In this document: piece after piece, positions 1-12,607 of the stretch
Position numbering within the stretch: position 1 is the stretch's first letter
Layout of the letters: each line of letters opens with the position of its first letter
Origin: Rhytidiadelphus loreus
Taxonomy: Eukaryota; Streptophyta; Bryopsida; Hypnales; Hylocomiaceae
Direction: 5' to 3'
Assembly: GCA_947034895.1 (NCBI GenBank)
Contig: OX344763.1
Location: 39,989,025-40,053,024 of the forward strand
DNA length: 64,000 bases
Made by a program: the position numbers and the translations under genes
The notes under the pieces: generated by a model
Database searches by the model: none
Told to the model about the DNA's origin: nothing
The model's input: only the letters and a program-made list of their open reading frames with translations

Positions 1-2002
1 CATGTTATAGATATCTTGATTAATAGGAATGCAAACTTGATGTTTTGAAGTAGATGTGGTACGTACCAATATTCATACTTGACATACAAAATCTAATCAC
101 ATTAAACTTGTGCTATAGTAGTTCTAAGAAAATTCAAACTACACTATAATTATTCATCCCTAAGTATACTTTTATAGTTCTTATTAAACTTTATGCAATA
201 ATATTTTGGGGCATGTCTTACACCAATTTTTCTTTGGAAGTAGTTCAAATCTTACATGCCACAATTAAAAAGCACCCTATCTTTATTCTCATGTGGTTTC
301 CAATATTTTTGCACAATGCCCTCTTCTAGAGTGAGCTCAAAATTAGAGTAACATTAATAAAAAGTTCAAAAGGGTGATATTTTGGAAAGTTTAGCTTCTA
401 TTTGTGACAAAACTATTGCAAATCACATTTGAGCCAATTATTTGTAAGTTGTCATGTCCTCATTTTTCATTGGCTCTTATTAGTTTCTTAATTTGAATCT
501 TCTAAGATCTAAAAATGGTGAAAAACAATGTTTACATTGGATATGAATTTAGAAGTTAATTCCAACCTACATATGAATATTATAAACTTGAATTCATTTA
601 GGCTATAATATCTCAAAATTCTTTTATGTACTTTGAGTAGATAATTATTTTTTATGTAGATACACTAGCAAAAATCATTCACTACTACGACCACCTATAT
701 TTTGATTACATTTCCTAACTTACTAATATATGACTGTAGAAGCAAAAATAAGTCGTTGCACTAATGTGAAATTGTATTTAAATGTATAACAATCATACAA
801 ATGACTAGTAGATGAAAAGTGAACATGACTTGTCATGAAGACTACCTACACTAATAGCTTCTCATTCAATAGGCATTGCAATGGCTAATGTAGAGATCAA
901 AAATAAATTTGGTGGATTTTTCATTATCAAAGTTGAATTATATTTGTAGAATAATTTGATTACCATCAATGATCAATTTGTGATTTTGGATGTCATACCA
1001 CTATGGGAAATCATTTCAATTTTGTAATATTTGTATTTTTGTTGTCAAATCTACAAGCACCTATTCAAAATTGCCAATAATACTTGAGAATTAATTTGGA
1101 CCTCTTGGTCTTTTAAAAATTAATTTATGCAAAAAGTTATCTTAATAATAATGTATTCCAATCCCAATCTTTTGTGATGAATCATGCTTCAAGTATTAAT
1201 TAACATGATGTACAATATGTTTGAATTAAAGCTTGACACATGTTATCAACTTTTTTGGCTTTTTATATATATTAATTTGGCAAGACTCTATGCTTGTGAG
1301 GAATTGTATGCATCAAGCAAGAAGACTTTTAAAATGACAAAATAATAACAAGGTAGAAGTCATTGGATAGTTGCAAGTTGCATTGGAAACTAAAGCACAT
1401 TAGACCTCTACAACTCATATATGATATACTTATCTTAAACTCAATAAATTATCGGGTTCATTTGTAAGCAAAAATCAAGTTGAAACCAAAGAATTTTAAA
1501 ACAACTTTAAATTTTTGTGAACAAATCAAGAACAATTAACCAACCCTAAAGCAAATTCTCAACACTTGTGAACAAACAATTGTGAAAACTATTTAACCTT
1601 AAAGGCCTTGCATAATTCAAAGTCAACCAAAATTGATATGAAGAGCAACTTTAAAATTGGTCTTATAAGCAAATTTTCATCATAAATGAGCAACTAATAT
1701 TGAGAATTCACTACCAACAACTTAATGTGAAAAGTGACCAATGCAATCTCTAAATCAAGTTGTGAACAACAAGTGAGTAACTCTAAAAATGAAAGTGAAA
1801 GTGATTTGTCAATTTCGAAGCCAAAACATAACTATAAGTGAATGATTGAGAGAAAGAATCAACCTTTTAGTAAGCTTGAATTTACAATGGAGCTTAATCA
1901 CTTTTTGATATTAGATTTAGATTTAAGTAGACAAACCAATCTATCTATTGCCAATAAAGGAGGATCATGACCTATGTTATTCATAACGAGTATCCATACT
2001 AG
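1..2002. other. AT-rich intergenic DNA, no gene seen
   Basis: No recognisable coding exon, RNA gene or terminal-repeat structure was seen. The sequence is strongly AT-rich with frequent stops in all frames. Confidence 0.6.
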
Positions 2003-2010
2003 TCTACTCC

Positions 2011-2593
2011 CCGGGGAGGACACTCCCTATGTTTTAGCAACCTACGTGCGGCGGAAAAAGTAAAACAAGTAATACACCTTAAAATTTAATTTCTTTTTCA
2101 AAAAAAAAATTATGGATAGATTTTACTACTTTAGAAGTTTATGTTTTGAATTATTGGTATTTTTTTGTGCTAATAGTAATTAGTTATAAATTTTTGAAGA
2201 AAAAAGATACACTGTAAAGCTGAAAATAACTTTCACACCTCTATATTATATAAGAAAAAAAATTTGAAAAATGAAAAAAAAATTATATAGAATAGCTTTC
2301 TATTGAAAGTTTATTTTGGTTGAATATTGATGCAATAGTCATCTTCATGTGAGCTCTATAAATATTTTAGTTGGAGAACATGCCATTTTAGTTCATTTTT
2401 CAACCCTTTCTAGACAATATATCTTATGTTATTTGGAATTGAATTTTTTGTCAATAGAAACCTTTAGTCATTGTTAAACAAAGCTCAAAATTTTAGAATG
2501 AAATTATAGTTTATTCAAGGTGAATTACATGTTTTACTTTTTCCACCGCCACACGTGGGTACCCCAAATGTAGTGAGAGTGTCCTCCCCTAGG
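2011..2593. mobile_element. Non-autonomous TIR element, hAT-like MITE family
   Basis: The two ends are inverted copies of each other over about 80 bp. The left end starts CCGGGGAGGACACTC; the reverse complement of the right end starts CCTAGGGGAGGACACTC, and both arms then share GTAAAACA and a CACCTT block. The flanks read TCTACTCC (2003-2010) and TCTACTCT (2594-2601), a 7/8 target-site duplication if the left terminus has lost two bases. The interior (about 2130-2520) matches the interior of the element at 50186-50741 and, inverted, that of 22345-25728, so the three belong to one family. It has no coding capacity. An 8-bp duplication points to hAT mobilisation; the exact boundary is uncertain. 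Confidence 0.7.
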
Positions 2594-2601
2594 TCTACTC
2601 T

Positions 2602-4050
2602 AGAATTCCTAAAACCACAAGTGTGACATGTTTTAAAATCCTTATCTACTACGATATTAATTCTATAAGATATTAAGTATTTATATAGGTTTAAAGTGGC
2701 AAGTATGAATTTCAACTACATTGGATCATTTTTCTTAAATTTGTGCTTTGAAAAACTCTAGCACCCAAAGTGAGATAGAAAATTAAATACTAGATTTTGT
2801 ATAATCATCCGCAAAATTGTACAAAAATTCCTAAAAGAGATGGCTATTTAAGGGCTAAAGCACTAGTGATATTACAAATAAAATAATCTGTACCACCTTG
2901 AACAATTGAAGAATATAAATAAATAAAAACAAAAACATGCTTAATGTGTAAAAAAAACATGCAAGTAAGCATTTGAGTGTGCTTTATTTGCAATTGTTTA
3001 AGGAAATTATATTTCTAGTGGATGTTATTTAGCCAATTAAAAACAATTTCAATGCATATTATTCTCTAAAAAACATATTAATAAGTTAAAAAATTATATG
3101 GAAATACTAAATCATAATAATAATTTAACTAATATTAATTAAAAGTCTATGAAATAACATCTTTAGGAAACAACCTCCTAACCCCTAAAGTTCCATGTTC
3201 TTTCTTCTAACAAAAAAATACACAAAACTATCACTTCTACAACATTGAGCCATTGAGCCAAGGAAACAAAAAGATGATTCTTTTAGAAATCTAACCATAA
3301 AATTTTGTACTTATCTTTGTATAAGAACATATGAAAAGATGTCTTGAAATTTGTCCATACAAATTGCAATACATTGGCATTTCAAGTGAAAGAAATAGTG
3401 TTTTGTGACACTTCCCAAGAATTATACACAACTTTGATAATTGTTTGTAGGAAATTTTTGTACTACGGATTTGGGATTCTAGATTCAATATGTTTGAAAT
3501 CATGTCACGCATATTTTCACCTAATTTCATGAGTATCAAAGACATAGAATACACCCCAAAAAAACCTTGCAATGCAAAGATGTACTACAAACCAACAATC
3601 TAGTAGATGTCTTTTTGGCATGCACATTTACCACTAGATAGTTTCAAAAAACAAGAATACAAATGGTAAAATTAAATGGTTTAGTCATCTTCATAAGCAC
3701 AAAAAAACTAAAAACCAATAAAAATTTATTTTAATTTCTATAAAATTTCTATAGAATATTGAAGGCTAAGAAGTGGCTAAGAATCTATAACATTGGACAT
3801 CCTTGAATATGGGAACCTATAAAGTTCCCTTCTATTACCAAATTTGTTCCTAAATGTTGTTTTCCAATTGATCCCAACACCATTTTCCACCTTTTCCTTC
3901 AACCCTTCATGGTACATTGGCTAAATACCACTTGGGATCTTAGGGATGGTTCATGCTCTTTAAACCTCAAAGGAAGGAGTCCTAGATCATGCAGTCAAAC
4001 CATAAAATCTTCCACTCTCTACCCTCTATTTTGGTGCTAATTATAAGTGA
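2602..4050. other. AT-rich intergenic DNA, no gene seen
   Basis: An open frame of about 90 codons on the minus strand (3291-3572) has no recognisable domain and sits in ordinary AT-rich sequence; I do not call it a gene. Nothing else stands out. Confidence 0.5.
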
Positions 4051-4059
4051 ATTCTTTAA

Positions 4060-5010
4060 TTTTAATTTTTAAAGATAAATTCACAAATGTGATAAAAAAA
4101 TTTAGATACTTTTGAAAAAAAATCATCTTTTCATAAATTTTTAAAGAAAAAGTGATGAAGATTCAACTCAAATATAAAGCATACTTAAAAAATCTAAATT
4201 TTTTAGTATTGAACATTATAGCTTGAAATTTTGTTTATACCAATCTACATTTAGAAACATTATTTTAGATCTTCAACTCAGTTAGACATCAATAAAATGC
4301 TTAGTTTTAGGAACTTTTAATTTTTTTGAAGCAAAATAGGACTAGACTTTAAAAACTTCATTAATGATATATGTATAATTTTTTATTTATCAAAAACAAA
4401 AGAAATCATTTTCGATGTCAAAGTCAAGTTTCAAGCCCTCAAAGATAATTGCTTATTAAATGAAAATTCAGGTAGTTTTCTACAAAGACAATTATGAACC
4501 AACTATTTCCAAAATTTTGACAAAAGGTGTGTACATTAACTAGCTTTGCAGGCAAATAAAATATTCCGATTTAACATCCAAGTGAAAGTTATGTTGCTAA
4601 AATAAATTCCCTCCAGTTTAGGTAATTTGAAAATCTTTGGATAAACCCCTCATCTGCTTTTGAAATTTGGAATATATGTAATTATCATGGTATAACTTGA
4701 TATACAATTGTTAAAAATTGTTAAAATAACTCATTTTATTTCAAAAATCACACTTCATGAAGAGTCAAACTTTGTTAACTAAGTCAAGCAATTTTGGACA
4801 AAATCATTTTCTTCTAACTTAAAGCATTATAATCTTGTAATTTGTGCAGTCAAAGATTTTAAATTTTTTTCCACATATTTAAGGGAAATTGCAAGAAATA
4901 CTTGTACTAGCTATTTTCTTATCACACATTGCAAGTCAATATTTTTTTTTGTCTACAGCTTTTGAATTATACCTCAAAAGGACTCAAGATTCATAAACAA
5001 GGTACATAAT
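4060..5010. repeat. Dispersed AT-rich repeat, copy 1
   Basis: This stretch aligns by eye with 48060-48680 in the same orientation, and its first part with 8290-8610. Shared blocks include TAGTTTTCTAC, AAACCCCTCATC-like and the TCAAAC..TTGTTAACTA segments. The end of the large inverted repeat near 32.1 kb and 53.5 kb carries related sequence. No coding capacity is visible and the element type is unknown. Confidence 0.55.
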
Positions 5011-5114
5011 ACTATCATATTTTGACCCCCCAAAACACATTTGAAGTTAGAAATTGGGATATGAGGTCATCTACTTCAAAGTGTGCATTCTTTGTATCAA
5101 CACGGGGATCCACA

Positions 5115-5432
5115 GTTGCTATTATGTGAGCTTAGGATCTTGAGCCCATAAGCATAGGAGCCTAAGCTCCTATGTTATAGGCACCTTCTATAGTTATAGG
5201 ATGTTTATATTATAGGTGTCTATGTTGTAAGTACCTATGTTACAAACACCTTCCATGGTTGTAGGATGTTTATATTATAGGTGTCTATTATAAGCACCTT
5301 CCATGGTTATAGGATGTATATATTATATAAGTATGTATGTTATAGACATCTCTAATAGTTGTTGAGTACCTATGTGTCTAAGCTCAAGGATTATAGGCTC
5401 ACATTTCTAAGCTCACATACTGGCACCGTTGC
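5115..5432. repeat. TATTATAGGTGTCTAT-rich foldback repeat, copy 1
   Basis: The left end reads GTTGCTATTATGTGAGC; the reverse complement of the right end reads GGTGCCAGTATGTGAGC, so the ends are imperfect inverted repeats. The interior is built from degenerate repeats of TTATAGGTGTCTAT and CACCTTCCATGGTTATAGG. Related copies lie at 39566-39815 and 49432-49662. It looks like a MITE-type element of a class I cannot name. Confidence 0.6.
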
Positions 5433-5649
5433 ATATGGATCATAGAAGTCTTTTTTCTATAAGATGTAACTAGTTGATTAGGAACCCCGTTTAAATTGTC
5501 AAAAATGGCCATTTAAAATAAATTAAAAAAATTCTTTACTCTAAAAGTTCAAATATGGGAATATCATGTTTTTATTTATTTTGAGTTTCTCTATTTTAGC
5601 ATAAATTTTAAAGAATATTTTTTGTAGGTCTGAATTTTTGAGAATACAT

Positions 5650-6005
5650 TAATCTTTAAAGGTTAGAACACTGTTTGGGGGCAATATAGCAATTTTGGGC
5701 AGCTCACTACGAATGGAATTTCTATTTTTTTTCTTTGAAAATTTCACACAACAGGTGCCCAAAGAGTATCTTTAAGGGCCCAACACTTTTCATAACTTTT
5801 GATTACATGGTTAAAAAATTATTGCATGATATGTAATTTTTAGTGGTTGCCGAGCAACTTGGGCAATCCAAAAAACTTCTTTAAAAATCACTTTTAAAAA
5901 AAATAAAAATTTGAAATTGGTTCTCTAGATTTATATATACATGGAAAGTTTTGAATCATTCCATTTTGATTAATGAGGTGAAAGTTATGAGGAGTTTAGT
6001 TTGCA
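5650..6005 (-). repeat. Partial copy of the TTAACCC/CTAAAGG element
   Basis: The block containing GGGCAGCTCACTACGAATGG, the two poly-A-flanked segments and TTGGTTCTCTAGATTTAT matches the inverted strand of 37620-37965. Only one end of the element is recognisable here. Confidence 0.5.
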
Positions 6006-6039
6006 GGTAGGTATGGCTTCTAGAGATTCCATACCGACC

Positions 6040-6960
6040 CTCGAACTACACACTACTTGTACATGTTTTTTTTCCCATTGTACCAACAATGTACAGCTTG
6101 TGTACATTTGAAGAGGTGGGCTATTTTAGAGCCCTATATCTTTTCAACTTCAAAAATTCATAACTAATTCCACAAAGCTTCAAAAAATATGAAACGATTT
6201 GGGTTAGATGCCAATTCCATTTGTCTTTCCAGGATAAATTCACTGAAAAATATTTCTAAAAGTTTCACCTCCCGAAATTCAATTTCAGCTCTTCAATGGG
6301 CACTTTATGAACCTCCTACCTTAGTTAATGTACGTTATCCTTAATGGTCATAATATACTATTCTCATACTTTAGAAACTAGTAAATCTGAGATGTTTTTT
6401 TGCACACCAAAGTGAAATGTGCACAGTAAGTTGCAAGGACTCCATGGCAAAAAAAATATTAGCACTCCCTGCACAAGAATTTACAAACCAAGTGAAGCCA
6501 ACGAATTTACCCTAAACTCTTTGTCGGTGACGAAAAAATATTTATTCGAAAGAGCATGATCGTCGCTGCATTATTGCAACTTGACCTGCAGGTGTTGCCA
6601 ATTTCCCCAGAACCACCGACTCGCCAGGCCACGAGCCAACCACCTACTCTAGTGGCTGCAAGCTGGATTATTATTGAGTGGGGACCTTTTAAGAGCTGAT
6701 TGCATTTATGGGGAAGCTTAACTCTTTAGAAACAATTTGCAGTAAATTTTCGGGGAAGAAAAATGGAATTGACATCTAACCTAAGTCGTTTCATATTTTT
6801 TGGACCTTTGTGGAATTAGTTATGAATTTTTGAAGTTGAAATGCAATAGTCACGAGAAGTGACTAACTTTTGAAATGTACATTTTTGGTACATTGAAGAA
6901 AGCAAAATGTACCTTTGAGTTAGTGGTTGCTTTTAAACCAGGGGCGCTTTTAGAGCACCT
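6040..6960. mobile_element. Foldback element with ~250-bp inverted arms
   Basis: The segment 6040-6250 (GTACCAACAATGTAC, then a run from CAACTTCAAAAATTCATAAC to AAACGATTTGGGTTAGATG) recurs inverted at about 6745-6960. The arms enclose about 400 bp that is more GC-rich than its surroundings. No coding frame is seen. Termini and target-site duplication could not be fixed by eye. Confidence 0.6.
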
Positions 6961-8150
6961 TCCCTTCCCTTTTTAGATTTGCAATGTAGATACCTTATGA
7001 GAAGCTATTTGTCAATTCATGTATTTTTTAGAGATTGAAAAGTTTGAGAGAAGCCATTTGCAAGTAGAATCAAGACATTTTAGCAAGAAATGAATTTTTT
7101 GAGATTTTTCAAAGTTTGTTGGGATGAAATTGGTAAAAGCATGTGTAGACTTGTGCTAAACTATATGCTCATGTGTCTCCTCTTGAAGTGTATTGTAATG
7201 ATGCTAAAGGATTGCTAAGATTATGATAATGGATGAATGACTAATGCAAATGGATGGGCCAATAGATGTAGGAATTGGGTGATTGTCAACATTGGATTGC
7301 TCTACCATTTTAGTTAGTGTAGTAAAAGCATCCTTAGTCTTGGGCCAATAATTGGGCAATGCAACAATAGATATTGTGCAAGTTCATGTCCCTTTTTTTT
7401 ACAACTTCAAAAACTGGCCCATGCACCTTAACTATGTCACAAAACTTGGATCCCTAAACCAATTGATGCTTTCCATTCTCTAATCACAAAGAGACTTGTT
7501 TCTAGACACTGCTAAAGTCAACCTACTCTTTCAACTCTCTTTAATTGACTTGGAATGGCATGATTACATTGTCAAAGGTTTTGCTAGCTCACTTGGAAGG
7601 TACAATATAAATGGAAAAATGTCATGTGGGAGGAAGAAATTGCAAACTAACCTCTAAATTGATGGGCTTCTAGCAAATTGCATTGGCTTGTCATTTTTGT
7701 TGTTGTCCATCCAAGTACAATTTGAGTGACCACTTACCATTTGCATTGACGATGCCCTAAGAAGTTTAGAGGAAGGAAGTATAGAGAGAAATAGTAACAT
7801 GGCATGAGGGATTTAGATGTTTCAACCCTAGAAGGACAAACTCATGACTACTAATTTCAAGCCTCACCATCCAATACTTTGTGTTTTCTACCATTTTGCA
7901 ACTAGATAAGAATACAAAAATACACTTTTATTTTTACATTAGAAATCATATGTCTACTATAAGTCATAAAAATTTCAGATTCTTTTGGAAAAATCAGAAA
8001 TTATTGTGAATTTTTTAAGAAAAAAATGAAGAAAATTCATATCAAAGACAAATTATACTTAAAAAAATCTATAATTTTCACCACGGATGTATATTGTAGT
8101 GTACAACATTATGGTATAAACCAAAGTTATCTTGTCACTCTAAATTAGAA
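6961..8150. other. Intergenic DNA, no gene seen
   Basis: No long open frame and no recognisable repeat termini were seen. Confidence 0.5.
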
Positions 8151-8610
8151 AATCAACCAACCATGGTTGTAGGCTTGAAGTTCATATTGCTATTAAATAT
8201 TGAAATGGTACAAAATGAATTTAGAAAGTAATAAATCAACCAACCATGGTTGTAGGCACGAAGTTCATTTTGCAATTTTTTTTAATTACAATGAATATTT
8301 GAAGAAAATATTAAGAAACTTCATATTGAATACAAATCATGTTTAAAAAATCCAATTTTTTTATAATAGAAGTACTTTACAGTATACAACATTTTTCATG
8401 TCCTTCCATATTTAGAAACATAATTATAGATCTTCAACATCATACTTTATTAAAATGTTTTCCTTGAGGATTTTTTCAAAATTTCCAAGTGCAATAGAAA
8501 CTATAATTCACAAGAATCATTTTGTCAAACAAGGTCAAAAACAAAGAAATCGTTTTGAATGTCAAAATCAAGTTTTAAAAGAAAAAACTCCAAAATATCG
8601 AAATACAATA
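8151..8610. repeat. Short direct duplication and dispersed-repeat fragment
   Basis: AATCAACCAACCATGGTTGT begins at 8151 and again at 8233, each followed by a similar GAAGTTCAT..TTGC block. The core CAACCATGGTTG is a 12-bp palindrome. From about 8290 the sequence matches the first part of the dispersed repeat at 4060-5010. Confidence 0.6.
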
Positions 8611-8945
8611 CATACGATGTTGTACCATTTTTTTTATTAACTACCCTATGTAAAATTAAAAAAACAACTAAAATGTTTTTAGCTTAACTCAATGATATGG
8701 ATACAGCATAAATAAAGTTGCAGACAAAAATCGGATGAAATTAATCTAATTTTCAATAGGAACTTTAAATTCAGTTAGTTGAACTGAAAGCAGTCCCTAG
8801 TTGACCATCCAAACAACAGAAAACGTCGTCAGCGTCCAGCGTTAAGAACCCTTGCACTGCGCCTGGAGCCATTGTATCTTTGCTCAGCAGGCTGTTTCTG
8901 TTGCGGAGCTCCAGATCCCCTTCTCCTCTCCTGTCCTCTCCCCAG

Positions 8946-9591
8946 GTACCCCCTGTTGCCCCTGTCTATTTCGTTTGTCTGTCGATTTGTTAGTTTTTAT
9001 GCTGCTGGTGGTGGTTGCTGTAAGCACAGTGGCAGGTGGCATTTGCATTGGGGTTTAGGGGTCTGTTTCCCGTGCTTGGGGTTTTAGATCCGTCGCCTAT
9101 GTAAACCCTGGGCAGCGGTTGCTCCGCCAGAGATTATCCTTGAGGGGTTTATGAGTAGCGGCGTAGCTCGTGCGATATTGAGGAGAGCACGAGCGGGGTT
9201 TTCTGCCGTTTTCTGAGTGGAATCTGGGGTTTTCTGTTTCATGGTGTTCGTACTCCCGCATGGATCGAGGGCGTGGATGGAATGGGGTCTTTTTTGGGGT
9301 CAGATCGGGATCCGCGTTTAGTATGGAATAAGAGTGGTGCTTGTCGACAAGGACGATATATGTTCTCTTCGTTTCTCGATTTCTTGATGGGAGATTTCAT
9401 GTGCGATAGCCGTGTGGCCTTTTGTGTTTGGAGGCGGCATGCTCTGTCCTTGTAGGAGCGTAGCTTGGGGAGCCATTTGATTGGGTTCGGCTGGATCTTG
9501 CTGCTCGTCAGGGGAGATGGTCGAGTTTGGTCTGCATTGTGTTTCCAAGGCATTGTGTGTTTGACGATCTTTTTTTCGCGTTGTCGTGCAG
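8946..9591 (+). other. Probable 5'UTR intron of MetE
   Basis: A good donor (CAG/GTACCC at 8946) and a pyrimidine-rich acceptor ending GTCGTGCAG (9591) bracket a GC-moderate stretch just upstream of the start codon. The leader would then begin somewhere around 8830-8940, resume at 9592 and run 28 bases to the ATG at 9620. A leader intron is common in highly expressed plant genes. No cDNA was available, so donor choice is inferred. Confidence 0.65.
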
Positions 9592-9619
9592 ACCCCCTTC
9601 GTAAGCAGCGGCGATCATC

Positions 9620-12607
9620 ATGGCTTCCCACGTGGTCGGGTACCCGCGCATGGGCCCCAAGAGGGAGCTGAAGTTCGCTCTGGAGTCGATGTGGGATGGC
9701 AAGACCCAGGCGTCCGACTTGGAGAAGGTGGCGCAGGATCTTCGTGCGTCGATCTGGAAGCAGATGTCGGAGGCGGGAGTGAGCATGATCCCCAGCAACA
9801 CGTTTTCGTACTACGATCAGGTGCTGGACACGACGGCGATGGTGGGTGCGGTTCCGTCCCGTTACGAGTGGAGCGGCGGAGAGATCGGTCACGATGTGTA
9901 CTTCTCGATGGCCCGGGGCAACAAGACGAAGCCCGCCATGGAGATGACCAAGTGGTTCGACACCAACTAGTAAGTGGTCTTTTTCCCGGCTGGTGTTTTG
10001 GCGTGGGTTTGTGTGTGGCCTGTCGCGACCTTGTCTCTGACGTTTTGTTGTTTTTCTTTGTTTTGTGCGTGCAGTCACTACATCGTGCCGGAGTTGAGCT
10101 CTGAGACGAAGTTCGTGTACTCTTCCCGCAAGGCCGTGAGCGAGTACAAGGAAGCGAAGGCGGTACGTGTCCTGCATTGTCGTTAGCCTGTGTTTTTCTG
10201 GTGTATTTTTGCGGCATTGGGTTGAATCGTTTCGCTGATGGTGTGCTGACCTTTTTGTTGTGCGTGTTTCAGCTTGGCGTGGATACCGTTCCCGTGCTGG
10301 TGGGTCCGGTGACGTACTTGCTTCTGTCGAAGGGTGACAAGAGCGCCCCGAAGTCGTTCAACACCTTGTCCCTTCTGGATGCGATCCTGCCCATCTACAA
10401 GTGAGTTTCGTCGTCTGCATGTATATTTTTGTTCTGCATTGAATGTTGTTTTTGAGTGTGTCCCCGGTGAGAGGCGCAATGGCCTGATGGGTTTTTTTAA
10501 TTTTTTTTGTCAGGGCCGTGATCACTGAGTTGAAGGAAGCCGGTGCGTCGTGGATCCAGCTGGACGAGCCGAAGCTGGTGATGGACTTGGAAGCGTCTCA
10601 GTACGAGGCGTTCAAGACGGCTTACGCCGCTCTGGGCGAGGTTTCCGGCGTGAAGCTGTTGGTGGAGACGTACTTCACTGACTTGCCCGCGGAGGCTTAC
10701 AAGTAAGCGTTTGTTGTTTTTCTCGTTGATTTTTTTCTTTTGTGGGACTGGATGCGTGAGTGATTGCCTTTGGCAATGTGGTCGTGTCGAGTGGATTTCC
10801 GTCAGCGTGTTTTCGTTGAATTTGGTTGTGGTTCGTTGATGTCAGGACTTTGATCGGTTTGCCGATCGCTGGGTTCGGCGTGGACCTTGTGCGTGGTTCG
10901 AAGACCTTGGGCCTGATCAAGGAGCACGGTCTGCCTGCGGGCAAGACCCTGTTCGCTGGCGTGGTGGACGGTCGCAACATCTGGGCGAACGACTTGTCGT
11001 CTTCCGTGTCCGTGGTGGAGGGTCTCCAGTCGCAGCTGGGCAAGGAGAACGTGGTGGTGTCGACGTCTTGCTCTCTGCTGCACTCGGCCGTGGACCTGAA
11101 GAACGAGACGAAGTTGGACGCGGAGCTGAAGTCTTGGCTGGCTTTCGCGGCGCAGAAGTTGCACGAGGTTGTGGCGATCGCGCAGGCCTTGGGCGGCCAG
11201 AAGGACGAGTCTTTTTTCTCTGCGAACGCTTCGGCTCAGGCTTCCCGCAAGAACTCTCCGCGCGTGCACAACCAGTCCGTGAAGGCTGCGGCCGCGGCTC
11301 TGGCCGGTTCCGAGCACCGTCGCGCGACGCCGGTGTCGACCCGTTTGGAGGAGCAGCAGAAGCACCTGAACCTTCCTATTTTGCCTACGACGACGATCGG
11401 TTCGTTCCCCCAGACGCCTGAGCTTCGTCGCGTTCGCCGCGAGGTGAAGAGCAAGAAGATCTCTGAGGCGGACTACGACAAGGCGATCAAGGCGGAGATC
11501 GACAGCGTGGTGAAGCTGCAGGAGGAGCTGGACATCGACGTGCTTGTGCACGGCGAGCCCGAGCGTAACGACATGGTGGAGTACTTCGGCGAGCAGCTGG
11601 ACGGTTTCTGTTTCTCTGCGAACGGTTGGGTGCAGTCTTACGGTTCTCGTTGCGTGAAGCCCCCGATCATCTTCGGCGACGTGAGCCGTCCGAAGGCGAT
11701 GACTGTGTACTGGTCGACTTACGCTCAGAGCGTGACGAAGCGTCCGATGAAGGGCATGTTGACGGGTCCCGTGACTTGCCTGAACTGGTCTTTCGTGAGG
11801 AACGACCAGGCCCGTTCCGAGACTTGCTACCAGATCGCGCTTGCGCTGAAGGACGAGGTGGAGGACCTGGAGCGTGCGGGGATCACCGTGATCCAGATGG
11901 ACGAGGCTGCGCTGCGCGAGGGTCTGCCATTGCGCAAGTCGGAGCACGCGGACTACCTTCACTGGGCGGTGCACGGTTTCCGGATCACGACCTGCGGCGT
12001 GAAGGACACGACGCAGATCCACACGCACATGTGCTACTCGAACTTCAACGACATCATCCACAGCATCATCGACATGGACGCGGACGTGATCACGATCGAG
12101 AACTCTCGTTCGGACGAGAAGCTTCTTTCTGTGTTCCGCGAGGGCGTGCACTACGGCGCGGGCATCGGTCCCGGCGTGTACGACATCCACTCCCCCCGCA
12201 TCCCGCCGACGGAGGAGATGGCGGACCGCGCGCGCAAGGTCCCTTTCTGATCTGTTCGCGTTCCTCCGTTGCGTTGCTTTGGAGTTTGGAGTTGTCGTAT
12301 GGCGTTCGAGTGTTTTGTGGACTGCTCTTTTTGTACTTGGCCCCGTCCTGGTTTTTGCAATTTGGTCTTCGACTCTTTCGTGTGTGGGGTCTGCTGTGGT
12401 CACGTCCTGTTTTGTGCCATTTTGTGCCATTTTGTGCTGACGTGTGAGTGGGACAACGTTTTCCAGATGTTGGCGGTGTTGGAGTCGAAGGTACTTTGGA
12501 TCAACCCCGACTGCGGTCTGAAGACGAGGAAGTACGGCGAGGTGGTTCCTGCTCTGACGAACATGGTGAACGCCGCCAAGCAACTGCGCGCGGAGCTGGC
12601 CAAGTAG
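9620..12607 (+). CDS. MetE: Cobalamin-independent methionine synthase (5-methyltetrahydropteroyltriglutamate-homocysteine methyltransferase)
   Basis: This enzyme transfers the methyl group of 5-methyltetrahydrofolate to homocysteine to make methionine, feeding the S-adenosylmethionine cycle. Coding exons are 9620-9969, 10075-10162, 10273-10400, 10514-10702, 10846-12238 and 12467-12607. All introns are GT-AG and short, and joined they give 762 residues, close to the roughly 765 usual in plants. The N-terminal folate/core half starts [18 protein letters not shown]; the linker near residue 410 leads into the catalytic half ([12 protein letters not shown]). The zinc site is complete: His646 and Cys648 (HTHMC), Glu670 (TIENSR) and Cys732 (NPDCGLKT). 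No transit peptide is visible, suggesting a cytosolic form. Codons are strongly GC-biased, as in highly expressed genes. The call is secure; exact UTR ends are not. Confidence 0.97.

Noticed and set aside
9239..10217. Several long open frames antisense to or overlapping MetE exon 1 and its introns
   Set aside because: Arg/Pro/Ser/Thr-rich composition artefacts of GC-rich sequence; no family resemblance, and they conflict with well-supported exons.
11626..12447. A 273-codon + strand frame overlapping MetE exon 5 in another frame
   Set aside because: Shadow of the real exon; Arg/Gly/Asp-rich without any motif.
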